Source: Arenibacter aquaticus (GTDB lineage: Bacteria > Bacteroidota > Bacteroidia > Flavobacteriales > Flavobacteriaceae). From it: 64,000 bases of DNA. The stretch is from assembly GCF_003957295.1 (NCBI RefSeq), contig NZ_RQPJ01000002.1, positions 186,001 to 250,000 on the forward strand. Direction: 5' to 3'. A program made the translations under genes and the position numbers. Of the stretch, positions 19,913 to 28,944 are shown piece by piece; the stretch's first letter is position 1; every line of letters begins with the position of its first letter. The notes under the pieces were generated by a model. That model did not search any database and had not been told where the DNA came from. It was given only the letters and a program-made list of their open reading frames with translations.

Positions 19913-21214
19913 TCATTGGGCCGTAATTTTATGTTGGGAGAAAGAATCGCGAAATATGGGCATGTATTTATAGGCACTGGCTACGAGAATAACTACCAAG
20001 CCATTTTTGCCTACTACTTGTGAGAGCCTATCAGTGGCCTGCGCATAACCAGTTGCCGTATCTATGTCCTGAGAGTTTACACCAGCCTTTTCCAATCCTT
20101 CTTTAAGCAGTTTGGCTAATTCACCAGGGGCACGACCCCGGGCATAGTGCTCCAACTCATAACAAATAAAATGGTCAAAATGGGAGCAAAGAATTTCACC
20201 AAGCTCTGTATAGTGCCATGCAGGACGGTTGCCCGGTGTAGTGTACATACAAACCCTTGACCCTGAAAACTGTATTTGCATTAAATCAAGACTTTGTACC
20301 AAAGCCTTACAGGAAGGTACGGAAGCTATTGTATCTAAAAGTATGGTTTGTGCATACCCCTCTATAAAGTTTAAGTGCCCAGGAGAATCTTTCATCGAAT
20401 TTTTAAAGGTCTGTAGGGCTCTACCGATTGTTTTAAAAGAGATGCCCATCCCTTCTGCCATGGCCGCTGCCGCCAAGGCATTGGCTATATTTTGAAAAAA
20501 CACACCATTTCCGGCAGCGGGCAAATCACTCAAATAAATAATAGTTAGCTTTTTATCCTTCTCCCAGCGTTCCAGACGCTTAGCATTACCTGGTCCATTC
20601 AGGACATAGGCTATACCTCCCCTTTCTATGTGATTCTTAACAAATAAATTATCGGCTTTCAAAGAAAATAAAATAAGGCGGTGAACGGGATAGCTATTTA
20701 TCATTCCGGTGCAGAGAACATCATCTGCATTGAGTACCACAGCATCGCGAGCAGCATTGATAACCCGTTGCTTTAGGCTTGCCATCTGTTCCAGGGTCTC
20801 AATACCATCTATCCCAATTTGCTCACGGCCTACGTTCAAAAGTGCCGCTACATTGCATTGGTCCCTATACAGCCCTAGCTTCAACAATCCTCCACGTGCC
20901 GTCTCCAACACAGCTGCTGTTATGGAAGGATGGGACAATAAAATACGCGCCCCGTTATAATCGGCATAGTCATATCTGTTAAGGTACTCCCCATTGACCA
21001 CTACCCCATCCGTTGACGTATACCCCACAATGTGGCCAGCCTGGGAAAGTATATGTGCCAGCATTCTGGTAGTTGTAGTTTTTCCCTTAGTTCCAGTTAC
21101 CATGGCAATAGGTATCCTTCGCCCAAATACCCGCCTTAAAGGAACTAAAGCATATTTACGCAGTACAAACCTTATTAACCGTAAATACGGGACAAGTTTG
21201 CGCCACATTGCCAT
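19913..21214 (-). CDS. Mur ligase-family protein resembling the C-terminal half of cyanophycin synthetase
   Basis: This 433-residue protein starts at the ATG at 21214; a TTG at 21238 would add eight residues. It has no signal peptide and is cytoplasmic, with a basic amphipathic N-terminus. The ATP-binding P-loop is VTGTKGKTTTTR (about 39-50). The motifs STDGVVVNG, VAVLETARGG-like AAVLETARGGLLKLGL and VVLNADDVL match the Mur ligase domain of CphA better than MurC-F or FPGS. Known family chemistry is ATP-driven amide-bond formation via an acyl phosphate. The Lys of TLEQMASLKQRV could be the carbamylated Lys. Oddity: the usual NxxxDH motif reads NVGREQIG, with Gln in place of His. The CphA ATP-grasp half is absent, but an ATP-grasp gene lies immediately upstream. 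The product is unknown. Confidence 0.8.
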   Translation of the reverse strand: MAMWRKLVPYLRLIRFVLRKYALVPLRRVFGRRIPIAMVTGTKGKTTTTRMLAHILSQAGHIVGYTSTDGVVVNGEYLNRYDYADYNGARILLSHPSITAAVLETARGGLLKLGLYRDQCNVAALLNVGREQIGIDGIETLEQMASLKQRVINAARDAVVLNADDVLCTGMINSYPVHRLILFSLKADNLFVKNHIERGGIAYVLNGPGNAKRLERWEKDKKLTIIYLSDLPAAGNGVFFQNIANALAAAAMAEGMGISFKTIGRALQTFKNSMKDSPGHLNFIEGYAQTILLDTIASVPSCKALVQSLDLMQIQFSGSRVCMYTTPGNRPAWHYTELGEILCSHFDHFICYELEHYARGRAPGELAKLLKEGLEKAGVNSQDIDTATGYAQATDRLSQVVGKNGLVVILVASAYKYMPIFRDSFSQHKITAQ

Positions 21215-21319
21215 CTTAACACTCTTTATATGCTTCAATACTGCTGTGATAGTCTATTTAGGTATTATTGTCAAGATAAATAAAATAGGTCTATTAAAAT
21301 ATGCCAAACTAATACCTCT

Positions 21320-22363
21320 CTACAGAGTGGCCCTTAGCATTTCTTTGACCAATGGATGCTTTCTGTATCCCCCATATCCTACCTCGGACATGGTAAGGTT
21401 GGTATTGTGATTGCCTTCAAGAACTATTGGTCCATATGGAGTTATAGCGATGTCCCATCCCATAAGCTTGTTGGGATACATTAGACTCATATCCAGTGCC
21501 AATTGCCTGGACTCTGCATAAAATGGTATGCTAAAACCATTAAAAACATAGTTGGAATCAGGGTGACTTTGATACTCTTTTCCTCCGAAAGTCATTTGAG
21601 AAAATCCCTTTCCAATAAGACATTCATTCCTATCATCTATTGAAACACAAAACCCACCTTTACTCCTATTGTCCACAACATTGCCTCCTTGTCCAAAACG
21701 CATTACAGCTCCCAGCAAATGTGGTATGTTATCTTCGCCCATATATACATCAAACCTCAAAGTGTTAATGCTATTTTCATAAATTTTGTTAATATCATGG
21801 TGTTGCACCAAACACTCTTGGTATATGAAGGAGCCATCAAGGATTATTGCCCCTATTTCTTCTATTTGCCTGTATAGATGCTGTTTCTCCAACATATATA
21901 TTCCTTTCCCTCCCTTATCCCGTATACTCTTAGCAAATAATTTTGTAACCTGAAAATGCTGAAACAATCCCTGAAAGAACTCCAATAAATCCGAAGTCGT
22001 GGTAATGAGCTGTTTTTGTTTATTCTTATAAAAATTTGAAGCAGAATTGTAACCGTATAAGCGCGGTGCCGGTAGTCCATTGGATTCACATAAAAGTGCA
22101 AACAGCAATTTATTCTCTACCACATCCACATAGAATGGGTTTTGAATTTTATCGGAACAATAAAGTTTTGTCAATTCTGCGGTACTAATATAATCCCTGT
22201 AATTTTTAAACTTGGTCCGATAGAGGAATCTGCTAAAATAATGCACTGGCAGTTTTCTTTGTTCTATCCACAACAGTAGGAATTCCTTGGCTATTTGCGT
22301 TGATTTTTTCTTCTGGGTGTCCGCTATAACAGACTTTATCCCCGACACAACCCTTTTTATCAT
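21320..22363 (-). CDS. ATP-grasp protein of the sugar-transfer-associated type (ATPgrasp_ST)
   Basis: This 347-residue cytoplasmic protein has an all-helical N-terminal part followed by an ATP-grasp fold. Visible features are the nucleotide-binding Lys region LFAKSIRDKGGKGIYML (about 142-158), the hinge EC at about 183-184, the NSINTLRFDVYMG stretch (about 197-209), the segment AVMRFGQGGNVVDNRSKGG and the metal-binding end VLEGNHNTNLTM. This pattern matches the ATPgrasp_ST (PF14397) group. Such proteins are thought to ligate an amino or hydroxyl acceptor to an acyl phosphate; few have known substrates. It is 105 bases upstream of the CphA-like Mur ligase in the same orientation. The pair may therefore do, as two chains, what cyanophycin synthetase does in one. 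Confidence 0.8.
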   Translation of the reverse strand: MIKRVVSGIKSVIADTQKKKSTQIAKEFLLLWIEQRKLPVHYFSRFLYRTKFKNYRDYISTAELTKLYCSDKIQNPFYVDVVENKLLFALLCESNGLPAPRLYGYNSASNFYKNKQKQLITTTSDLLEFFQGLFQHFQVTKLFAKSIRDKGGKGIYMLEKQHLYRQIEEIGAIILDGSFIYQECLVQHHDINKIYENSINTLRFDVYMGEDNIPHLLGAVMRFGQGGNVVDNRSKGGFCVSIDDRNECLIGKGFSQMTFGGKEYQSHPDSNYVFNGFSIPFYAESRQLALDMSLMYPNKLMGWDIAITPYGPIVLEGNHNTNLTMSEVGYGGYRKHPLVKEMLRATL

Positions 22364-22398
22364 AGTTTACATTCATTATCAGCCTTTTAAAGCTCTTC

Positions 22399-22406
22399 CT
22401 AAGATA
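22399..22406 (-). promoter_or_regulatory. Candidate -7 box for the ATP-grasp/Mur ligase unit
   Basis: On the minus strand this reads TATCTTAG, identical to the -7 boxes at 40372-40379 and 41026-41033, and lies 35 bases before the ATP-grasp start. A clear -33 TTTG at the right distance is lacking; TTTC is 22 bases upstream. Confidence 0.35.
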
Positions 22407-22566
22407 ACAAATGTCTTTTTATTTTAAGGAAACTATACTCTTTTTACCCATTTCACCTCCCATAACCTACCCAAAACCCTTCAGATTGACAGCTTATGAC
22501 CTGGCCTTTTTTATTTTCCTTTCAGAGAATGTTTCCACTAGGTCCAATGTATGATATAAGAAAATA

Positions 22567-22584
22567 GCAGGTTATAAAACCTGC
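22567..22584 (-). terminator. Candidate terminator after the sulfatase at 22625
   Basis: GCAGGTT (22567-22573) and AACCTGC (22578-22584) form a 7-bp stem with a 4-base loop, 40 bases after the sulfatase stop codon. On the minus strand it is followed by TATTTTCTTATA. It would separate the sulfatase transcript from the ATP-grasp/Mur ligase pair. Confidence 0.5.
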
Positions 22585-22624
22585 CCATTTTACAAAACAT
22601 GTGGTATTCCGTACTTTCTATCCA

Positions 22625-24232
22625 TTACTTTTTGGATTGTTCAATGTATTTATCATCAAGTTCCTTAGAGTCTTTGTATTTAACCCTTAGTGCGGCCAGT
22701 TCTTTCTTAAGCTTTGCTACAACATCTGCATAATCTGGATCATCATACACATTGTTCATCTCCTTGGGATCTTTTATACGGTCATACAATTCCCATTCGT
22801 CCACGTCATAATAAAAGTGGGCCAGTTTGTATTCCTTGGTCACAATACCGTAATGGCGTTTAACCATATGTACACTGGGATATTCGTAATAGTGATAATA
22901 AACGGCATCCCTGTTCCATTCATCAGCCTGCCCCTTCAATAAGGGCATAAGGCTTTCTCCCTGCATATCATCTGGAGCCTTGATCTGGGCGGCTTCCAAA
23001 AAGGTCTGGGCAAAGTCTAGGTTTTGCACCATCTCCTCCTCGGTTGTACCCGGTTTTATTTCATTGGGCCAACGGATCAACAATGGCGTTTTAAAGGATT
23101 CGTCATAGATAAAACGCTTGTCGAACCAACCGTGCTCCCCTAAATAGAATCCCTGATCTGAGGTATAGACCACTATGGTATTCTCTGCCAAGCCGTTGTT
23201 GTCCAAATAATCCAGCACCCGTCCCACATTATCGTCAACAGAGGAAATACTTCCCAAATAGTCCTGCATATAGCGCTGGTATTTCCAAATCATTTTTTCC
23301 TTGTCGGTCATAGTAGGCCATTTTTCTCTAAAATCTTGGTTTATGGCATCAATTATAGGTTTGTACTGACTCTTTTGTTCTTCGTTTCCTCGATTGAATT
23401 CGTTATTCACATCGGCTTGGGAACCTTCAACAACAGGCTGCACGTCTCCCATAGCTTCCAAGGTTGCGGGCCATATCTTGCTGTCATGGCTATATTGCAT
23501 ATGGTGCAAAAGGTTCATTTCGGCCGTTTTGGCCGCAGTACCCCTGTTGGAATAATCGTCAAATAAAGTTTCTGGTAGCGGAAAAGTTTTTTGGGTATAC
23601 TCCTTAAACTTGTCGGCTCTTGGCCACCACGGTCTGTGTGGGGCTTTGTGCAGATACATCAGGAGGAATGGCTTACTGGGGTCTCTTTTCTTATCCAACC
23701 ATTCAAGACTCATATCGGTAATAATATCGGTAACGTATCCGGTGATGGTGGTATCTCCTTTTTGGGTGATAAAATCCGGATTTATATAATGTCCCTGCCC
23801 TGGCAGAATCATAAAGTCGTCCACTCCCTTGGGGTTGTTCCCAAAGTGCAATTTCCCGAACATGGCCGTTTGGTAGCCAGCTTTCTGAAAAAGTTGCGGA
23901 AAGGTAACCTGGGTAGTGTCGAACGGATTGTGATTGTCTATTTTCCCATTAATGTGGGTGTGTTTCCCCGTAAGAATAGTAGCTCTGGATGGGGCACAAA
24001 TGGAGTTGGTGACGCTAGCGTTAGTGAATACTATCCCCTCCTTGGCCAGGCGATCTATATTTGGAGTATTAATTAAATGATCACTATAGGCACTAATAGC
24101 CTGATAGGCATGATCATCGGACATAATAAACAGTATGTTCGGTTTCTTGGGTTTTTGTTCCTTCTTTTCTGAACAGCTTTGGAACAAAAAAAGACCCAAG
24201 GCAACAAGGGAAAATAATGGTAGTGATTTCAT
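22625..24232 (-). CDS. S1-family sulfatase, lipoprotein
   Basis: The protein has 535 residues from the ATG at 24232, where a lipoprotein signal begins (MKSLPLFSLVALGLFLFQSC, lipobox Cys 20). The metal site is MSDDHAYQAISAY and the formylglycine Cys is about residue 79 in SICAPSRATILTGKHTH. GKLHFG and YTSDQGFYLGEHGWFDKRF complete the active site. The DDH and DQGFYLGEHGW signatures place it among the sulfatases related to N-acetylglucosamine-6-sulfatases and to many algal-glycan PUL sulfatases, clearly apart from the other four here. It is the last gene of a minus-strand block with the GH29 fusion and the GH42-like enzyme and is followed by a candidate terminator. Confidence 0.92.
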   Translation of the reverse strand: MKSLPLFSLVALGLFLFQSCSEKKEQKPKKPNILFIMSDDHAYQAISAYSDHLINTPNIDRLAKEGIVFTNASVTNSICAPSRATILTGKHTHINGKIDNHNPFDTTQVTFPQLFQKAGYQTAMFGKLHFGNNPKGVDDFMILPGQGHYINPDFITQKGDTTITGYVTDIITDMSLEWLDKKRDPSKPFLLMYLHKAPHRPWWPRADKFKEYTQKTFPLPETLFDDYSNRGTAAKTAEMNLLHHMQYSHDSKIWPATLEAMGDVQPVVEGSQADVNNEFNRGNEEQKSQYKPIIDAINQDFREKWPTMTDKEKMIWKYQRYMQDYLGSISSVDDNVGRVLDYLDNNGLAENTIVVYTSDQGFYLGEHGWFDKRFIYDESFKTPLLIRWPNEIKPGTTEEEMVQNLDFAQTFLEAAQIKAPDDMQGESLMPLLKGQADEWNRDAVYYHYYEYPSVHMVKRHYGIVTKEYKLAHFYYDVDEWELYDRIKDPKEMNNVYDDPDYADVVAKLKKELAALRVKYKDSKELDDKYIEQSKK

Positions 24233-24416
24233 AAGTTTGGTTAAATTAATAATACTCTTATTAAAGAGAATCAATAAATATAAAGGGTTTAGGGATAAAC
24301 ATCAAAAAATTATGCTACATAGGAAGAGGTACCTTCCTGGATAAGTTTAACTTTTCTACATGCTAAACAGAAATCCACAGGTTTAGGCCGCTTCCAATTT
24401 AAACATTGCTTTAATC

Positions 24417-26363
24417 CTACAAAGGGTTCACGCGCAAAAGTATGGTTGATTTTGGATCCATAACCAATTCCAATTGGCTTGAAGAATCGGTCAATATTTC
24501 ATTTTTTATTGGGTCTATAATCTGTGCCTTAAACGGAAAAGTGATATTTTTTTTCCCTCCTTTTATGGTATGTATGCCCATCCAGTTTCTGCCTATATAG
24601 AATACATCCTGAGTCTCAATATACCGGTGCACTCCTGCTCCTTCCCATAGTTCCCCTAATTCCGAAGCAGTCCATTTTAGTTTTCCTTCTAGAAACAATT
24701 GATCTCTATTTGGGCGGAATATATTGGTTCCTTTTCCGTTCGTCCACAGCACCGTAACCCCTTGTTTGGTCAACCTTTGTATCCTCGTTTCCTCTTCTGA
24801 ATGAAGTTCCAATAATCCCAGCAGCCACACTAGCTTGTATTGGGAAGTCGACATACGTTCCAAATCTGTCCTGAGAAAGAGATCGTAAGAATTTCCGGTT
24901 TTTGCCAACGGATAACGATTGGAGATGAGATTCTCTGTAAGATGGCCGTAGGTTGGGTCCCAAAAGGAGAGTTCTTCATCTACTATTACCCCCACTTGAG
25001 ATTTCATTTTTTCACCCGATGAGGGTGGAAACCTAGTGTACAATTGCTGTGTTTTATCTAAAACGTTCAATAACTCAGGATCACTGAACCACCCACCCCA
25101 CATATCAAACCACCAACCTCCATATCCATAAGCCAACATTCTTGCCGTATTTTTCCATAAAAAGGATACTGAGGTTTTCAGGTCCTCCGGCCCCAACCAC
25201 ACTCCGTTCTCATACTGTCCGGGAGGCGCTATACCATTTGAACGATCTTTTAACAAGGTGGTAATAGAAGTTCGGGTATCGTTTTCAGTAAGCCATAATT
25301 TGCCGTGCAACTGTACTGAATTGACGGCCGCCATCGGCGGCCAGTCTTCCCCTATCACACGATTATAGGAATTGGGACTAGACAAATAATCCAAATCTGG
25401 GCAATCTAACAATTTGGCCAAGGCCCCGTGTCCACGCCTTGGGTCTCCCACAAAATAATGGTACCCATAAAAGGCACCTGTTAAAAGATTGCCATGACTC
25501 TTTTGTTTCACAATTTTACTGAAATAGGCAATATTGTCTACCATGACCTCTGCCTGGAAGCGATAGGTGTCAATATAGTGCTGTTCTTGGTCAAGATTAC
25601 GCCATTCCTTACTTTTTGCATGCTCATCGATATTTGCTAGCAGCGCATTTTCAAAAGAGACCGATATGTTATTCCATGCCTTTTGCAGGGCCTCTTTATT
25701 CCCATATCTACCTTTTAACCACTGCCTAAACGCCTTTAATCTGTCCGGATTTTGGTCCTGATATTGTTTGGGGTGATAAAACCATTCCTCTGTAAAGCCA
25801 CTGGCCACATGGATTCCCGCCAAATACTCAGCATATCGTGAACCTAAAAGCCAGTCCAAACAATCACCCAATACTTCCCCAGTCTTATTCCGCCATATTT
25901 CCGATGCAAAGCATTGACGAAAAGTACTGCCATTTGGCAGATGGGCGGAAGCTTCCGGATACAATGAGGTCCACCATTGTGGTGGGTCCAAATAAAACCG
26001 GATAATTACTTTGGCCTTGGGGTCCGATTGTATGATTTTTTCAAAATCCTTAATAAGGTCAGTAAAATCATATTTACCTTCCCCCAACCAAATGGGAGTT
26101 CTAAAAGGACCTATACCTGAAATGGTATTGATTCCACCCTCTCCTAGATAAGCCGGGATGTTATAAATATGGATACCGGTCGCCGCTATTTCCTTATAAT
26201 ATTCTTCCTCCCCCAAATAAGACATATAGGCATAAGGAGGATAAATTTCGCCGTCAATAACAAGGGTAGGACTTCCAGTATCCAATCGTATTTCGGCCTT
26301 GGACTGTGCTTCTCCCGACTCAAGCCCTATTAACAGCAACACAACTATGGAAATGAAGTTCAT
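24417..26363 (-). CDS. GH42-like (clan GH-A) glycoside hydrolase, probable beta-galactosidase
   Basis: The protein has 648 residues from the ATG at 26363, where a signal peptide starts (MNFISIVVLLLIGLESGEAQ). The longer frame to 26486 would overlap the next gene by 56 bases. The (beta/alpha)8 region resembles beta-galactosidases: YAYMSYLGEEEYYKEIAATG at strand 1, FYLDPPQWW, the candidate acid/base Glu in SGFTEEWFYH, and the candidate nucleophile Glu in LWLTENDTRT. A trimerisation-like domain follows (VGVIVDEELSFW) and then a small C-terminal beta domain. It is similar in layout to GH42 but does not carry the familiar GH42 motifs exactly, so it may belong to a newer related family. It sits between the GH29 fusion and a sulfatase, 67 bases from the former. 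Confidence 0.65.
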   Translation of the reverse strand: MNFISIVVLLLIGLESGEAQSKAEIRLDTGSPTLVIDGEIYPPYAYMSYLGEEEYYKEIAATGIHIYNIPAYLGEGGINTISGIGPFRTPIWLGEGKYDFTDLIKDFEKIIQSDPKAKVIIRFYLDPPQWWTSLYPEASAHLPNGSTFRQCFASEIWRNKTGEVLGDCLDWLLGSRYAEYLAGIHVASGFTEEWFYHPKQYQDQNPDRLKAFRQWLKGRYGNKEALQKAWNNISVSFENALLANIDEHAKSKEWRNLDQEQHYIDTYRFQAEVMVDNIAYFSKIVKQKSHGNLLTGAFYGYHYFVGDPRRGHGALAKLLDCPDLDYLSSPNSYNRVIGEDWPPMAAVNSVQLHGKLWLTENDTRTSITTLLKDRSNGIAPPGQYENGVWLGPEDLKTSVSFLWKNTARMLAYGYGGWWFDMWGGWFSDPELLNVLDKTQQLYTRFPPSSGEKMKSQVGVIVDEELSFWDPTYGHLTENLISNRYPLAKTGNSYDLFLRTDLERMSTSQYKLVWLLGLLELHSEEETRIQRLTKQGVTVLWTNGKGTNIFRPNRDQLFLEGKLKWTASELGELWEGAGVHRYIETQDVFYIGRNWMGIHTIKGGKKNITFPFKAQIIDPIKNEILTDSSSQLELVMDPKSTILLRVNPL

Positions 26364-26430
26364 AAAATAACTGCCCTTTATACTTTCATAAAAACAATAT
26401 GATGAGTATGTATCCAACATTAATAAAACT

Positions 26431-28785
26431 TTAAAAATCAGTATCATAAACCGTAAAGCTCCGAATAGCACCCTTGTTGGCAACACTGGTATATGACAAT
26501 CGTAGTTTAGTTGTCCTTATGCTATCAAAAATCTGTATTCGCTTTCTCCCTATACTTTGACCATTGGCAATGCCCAACCATTCCCCATTAATATAGGCTT
26601 CCACATTGTAGTCCTTAATGAATTGTCCCTGCCGTAGGTCCTCCTCCAGTACCAATAGCCTTATAGATTTTTTCTTGGGAAGATGCATATAAATTTCTCC
26701 TTCCTGATGGTCATTCGTAAATTCGGCCGTGCCAATGGGATCCGCATAAACCTTATCTATAGTCATTCCCAATTCCTTAAGCATATCTACTTCCTTTTGC
26801 GGAATTAATCCTGTTGTATCCGGTGTCATATTAATTAAGATATTGGCACCTCTACCAATGGTTTGGAGATAGACCTTTTTTAAATAATCCATATCCCGTA
26901 AAGTACCGTCGGAATTAGAGGTCCAAAACCATTTCTCCCTAGGATGTATATTGGCTTCGGCAGGTATATAGCCAGCAGTTTGTGGTCCCACCCAATGAGA
27001 AAATCCCTCACCCTGCTCCAATATATTCCACAGTGGATATGCTGCCCAACCCTGCTCGCTCCCTGACCAGCGCACATCTGGTTTTGTGCCTCCCATCACC
27101 ACGGCATTGGGCTGCAAATGTTCCACCATAGTTCTAATGGCATCACCATAAGCGGTACCTAAGGGCTTCATGGTTTTGGGATCCATTACATCCCATCCAA
27201 ACGGATCATAGGCTCCATCAAACCAAACATAGGAGATATCGCCATAACCCGTCAATAATTCCCGTAGTTGCTCCAGAAATACGGGGTAGTATTGGTGTAT
27301 GTCACCTACCAGTTTTCTTTCCCCTTGGGGATCAGGTGTACTGCTAACCCCAAAATGCTTATCCCCTCCTGAAATATATAATCCAACTTTGATATCATAT
27401 TTTCGGCAGGCCTTTACAAATTCGGAAACCACATCCCCTTTGCCTTCCTTCCATGGCGATTGTTTAACAGAGTATTCTGTGGTCTTTGTAGGCCACAAAC
27501 AGTAACCATTATGATGTTTGGCCGTAAGAACAATATGCTTGGCTCCAAAGGATTTGGCAGTTTTTACCCATTGTTCTGCATTTAATTGAGACGGATTAAA
27601 TACATCTGCAGCAGGTACACTCATAAAATCCGATTCAATGTAAGTAGCCGGACCAAAGTGGATAAAAGCCCCCATTTGTCTTTCCTGAAAGGCCAATTGC
27701 TGGGGAGTTGGTGTTCTGCTAATCGCCGATAATGAAACCGCACCATACTCAGCAGTATCTTGAGGGGCCGTTAGTACCGGAGCCCAATCTCCTTGGTGCT
27801 CAGGAGGCTTCACTTTTACTCCATTGGTGTTTTTAAAAAAATGTTCAAACAATTGTTGGGGCGTCCCATCATAGGTTGCCCATTGTAAATCTCCGGCAGT
27901 CGTTTGGTCGCTTCCCGTAAAATAAAGTATAGTCCGTCCGTTATAGTAACACAGTTCCACATCGGAAGCGTTACTCTCACTTATTGAAAGATCAATTAAC
28001 GGAATGTTCTTATGGGCTGTATCAAATGTTATAAAGGGTCTGTCCACATCTGCGTCTTCCCAATGCAGTAAATCCTTGGAACGCGTAATCCGGGTTTCAT
28101 AACCTGGGTTTAAAGCCTCCAAATAAAGGGTATAATACCATCCTCCTTCATAATATAATGCAGGTCCGCCCACATATTTATCTGTACCATAGATAGCGTT
28201 GGGAATGGCTTCCCAATTAATCAGGTCGGTCGATTTCATATATCTAAACGTAAACGGCTTCCAATGTTTATCGTTAGTCTCATAGAGTAGGATAAATTCA
28301 CTTTTGCCCCGACAAACAGCCGTATTAAAGAAAAACTCATTTTTGCCCGCTCTGAGTATCACTTGGGGTTTGGTCCAAGTCTTTAGGTCAGAGGTGCTGG
28401 TCATGCTGATCTCTGTAATCTGCCGCCAAGGTTTCCCCTCACCATAGTCGCCCGCAAAAACATACACCCGATCGTTCCAAACCAGAGCGGTTCCGAATCC
28501 GTGGTTTTTTAGTGGTACGGAAATTATTTTATCGGATTTAACATCCCTTATACGCACCTCATCCTCATGAAAATAATCTCCTGGCTTGGCTCTTTTTACA
28601 TCCCAAAACCGTTGATTGTTTTCCAATAAATACAGTTTATCCTCAAAAACAAATGGGGAGGTTTCCACCAATGGCGAACCCAGTCGACCCTTCTTTTCAA
28701 TTGGATTTTCAAAGGCAGTTTGAGCGCTTAAAGCTTCCCCAATTAAGACCATTAAAACACCCAAAAAAAGATTCTTAGACCACAC
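26431..28785 (-). CDS. Fusion of N-terminal five-bladed propeller (GH43/GH32-like) and GH29 alpha-L-fucosidase-like domain
   Basis: This 784-residue exported protein starts at a GTG (28785), with a signal peptide at about 1-22 (LFLGVLMVLIGEALSAQ). Residues about 30-330 look like a beta-propeller of clan GH-F/J type, with repeated blade motifs such as SDLKTWTKPQVI, STDLINWEAIP and SKDLLHWEDADV. Residues about 355-690 are a GH29-like barrel: FIHFGPATY, VLTAKHHNGYCLWPT, GLYISGGD, and WFDGAYDPFGWD with candidate nucleophile Asp523. The last 90 residues are a beta-sandwich resembling the F5/8 type found behind GH29. Family knowledge predicts alpha-L-fucosidase or alpha-galactosidase activity. The gene heads a block with a GH42-like enzyme and a sulfatase. 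Confidence 0.82.
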   Translation of the reverse strand: MWSKNLFLGVLMVLIGEALSAQTAFENPIEKKGRLGSPLVETSPFVFEDKLYLLENNQRFWDVKRAKPGDYFHEDEVRIRDVKSDKIISVPLKNHGFGTALVWNDRVYVFAGDYGEGKPWRQITEISMTSTSDLKTWTKPQVILRAGKNEFFFNTAVCRGKSEFILLYETNDKHWKPFTFRYMKSTDLINWEAIPNAIYGTDKYVGGPALYYEGGWYYTLYLEALNPGYETRITRSKDLLHWEDADVDRPFITFDTAHKNIPLIDLSISESNASDVELCYYNGRTILYFTGSDQTTAGDLQWATYDGTPQQLFEHFFKNTNGVKVKPPEHQGDWAPVLTAPQDTAEYGAVSLSAISRTPTPQQLAFQERQMGAFIHFGPATYIESDFMSVPAADVFNPSQLNAEQWVKTAKSFGAKHIVLTAKHHNGYCLWPTKTTEYSVKQSPWKEGKGDVVSEFVKACRKYDIKVGLYISGGDKHFGVSSTPDPQGERKLVGDIHQYYPVFLEQLRELLTGYGDISYVWFDGAYDPFGWDVMDPKTMKPLGTAYGDAIRTMVEHLQPNAVVMGGTKPDVRWSGSEQGWAAYPLWNILEQGEGFSHWVGPQTAGYIPAEANIHPREKWFWTSNSDGTLRDMDYLKKVYLQTIGRGANILINMTPDTTGLIPQKEVDMLKELGMTIDKVYADPIGTAEFTNDHQEGEIYMHLPKKKSIRLLVLEEDLRQGQFIKDYNVEAYINGEWLGIANGQSIGRKRIQIFDSIRTTKLRLSYTSVANKGAIRSFTVYDTDF

Positions 28786-28944
28786 AATACCACCGCAATT
28801 TTAGAGAAAAAATAAAACTAAGGATAAAACCAGCCTAAGTCTACATAGAATTAACCTTATACCTATATATTTTTACCCATAGACTGCTAATCTGCTGTCC
28901 TCTAAAGCTAAACAAATAGCACTTAAATTACTTCTCAAAATAGA

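Noticed and set aside
26364-26486. N-terminal extension of the GH42-like gene overlapping the GH29 fusion
   Set aside because: A signal peptide begins at the downstream ATG at 26363, which removes the overlap.
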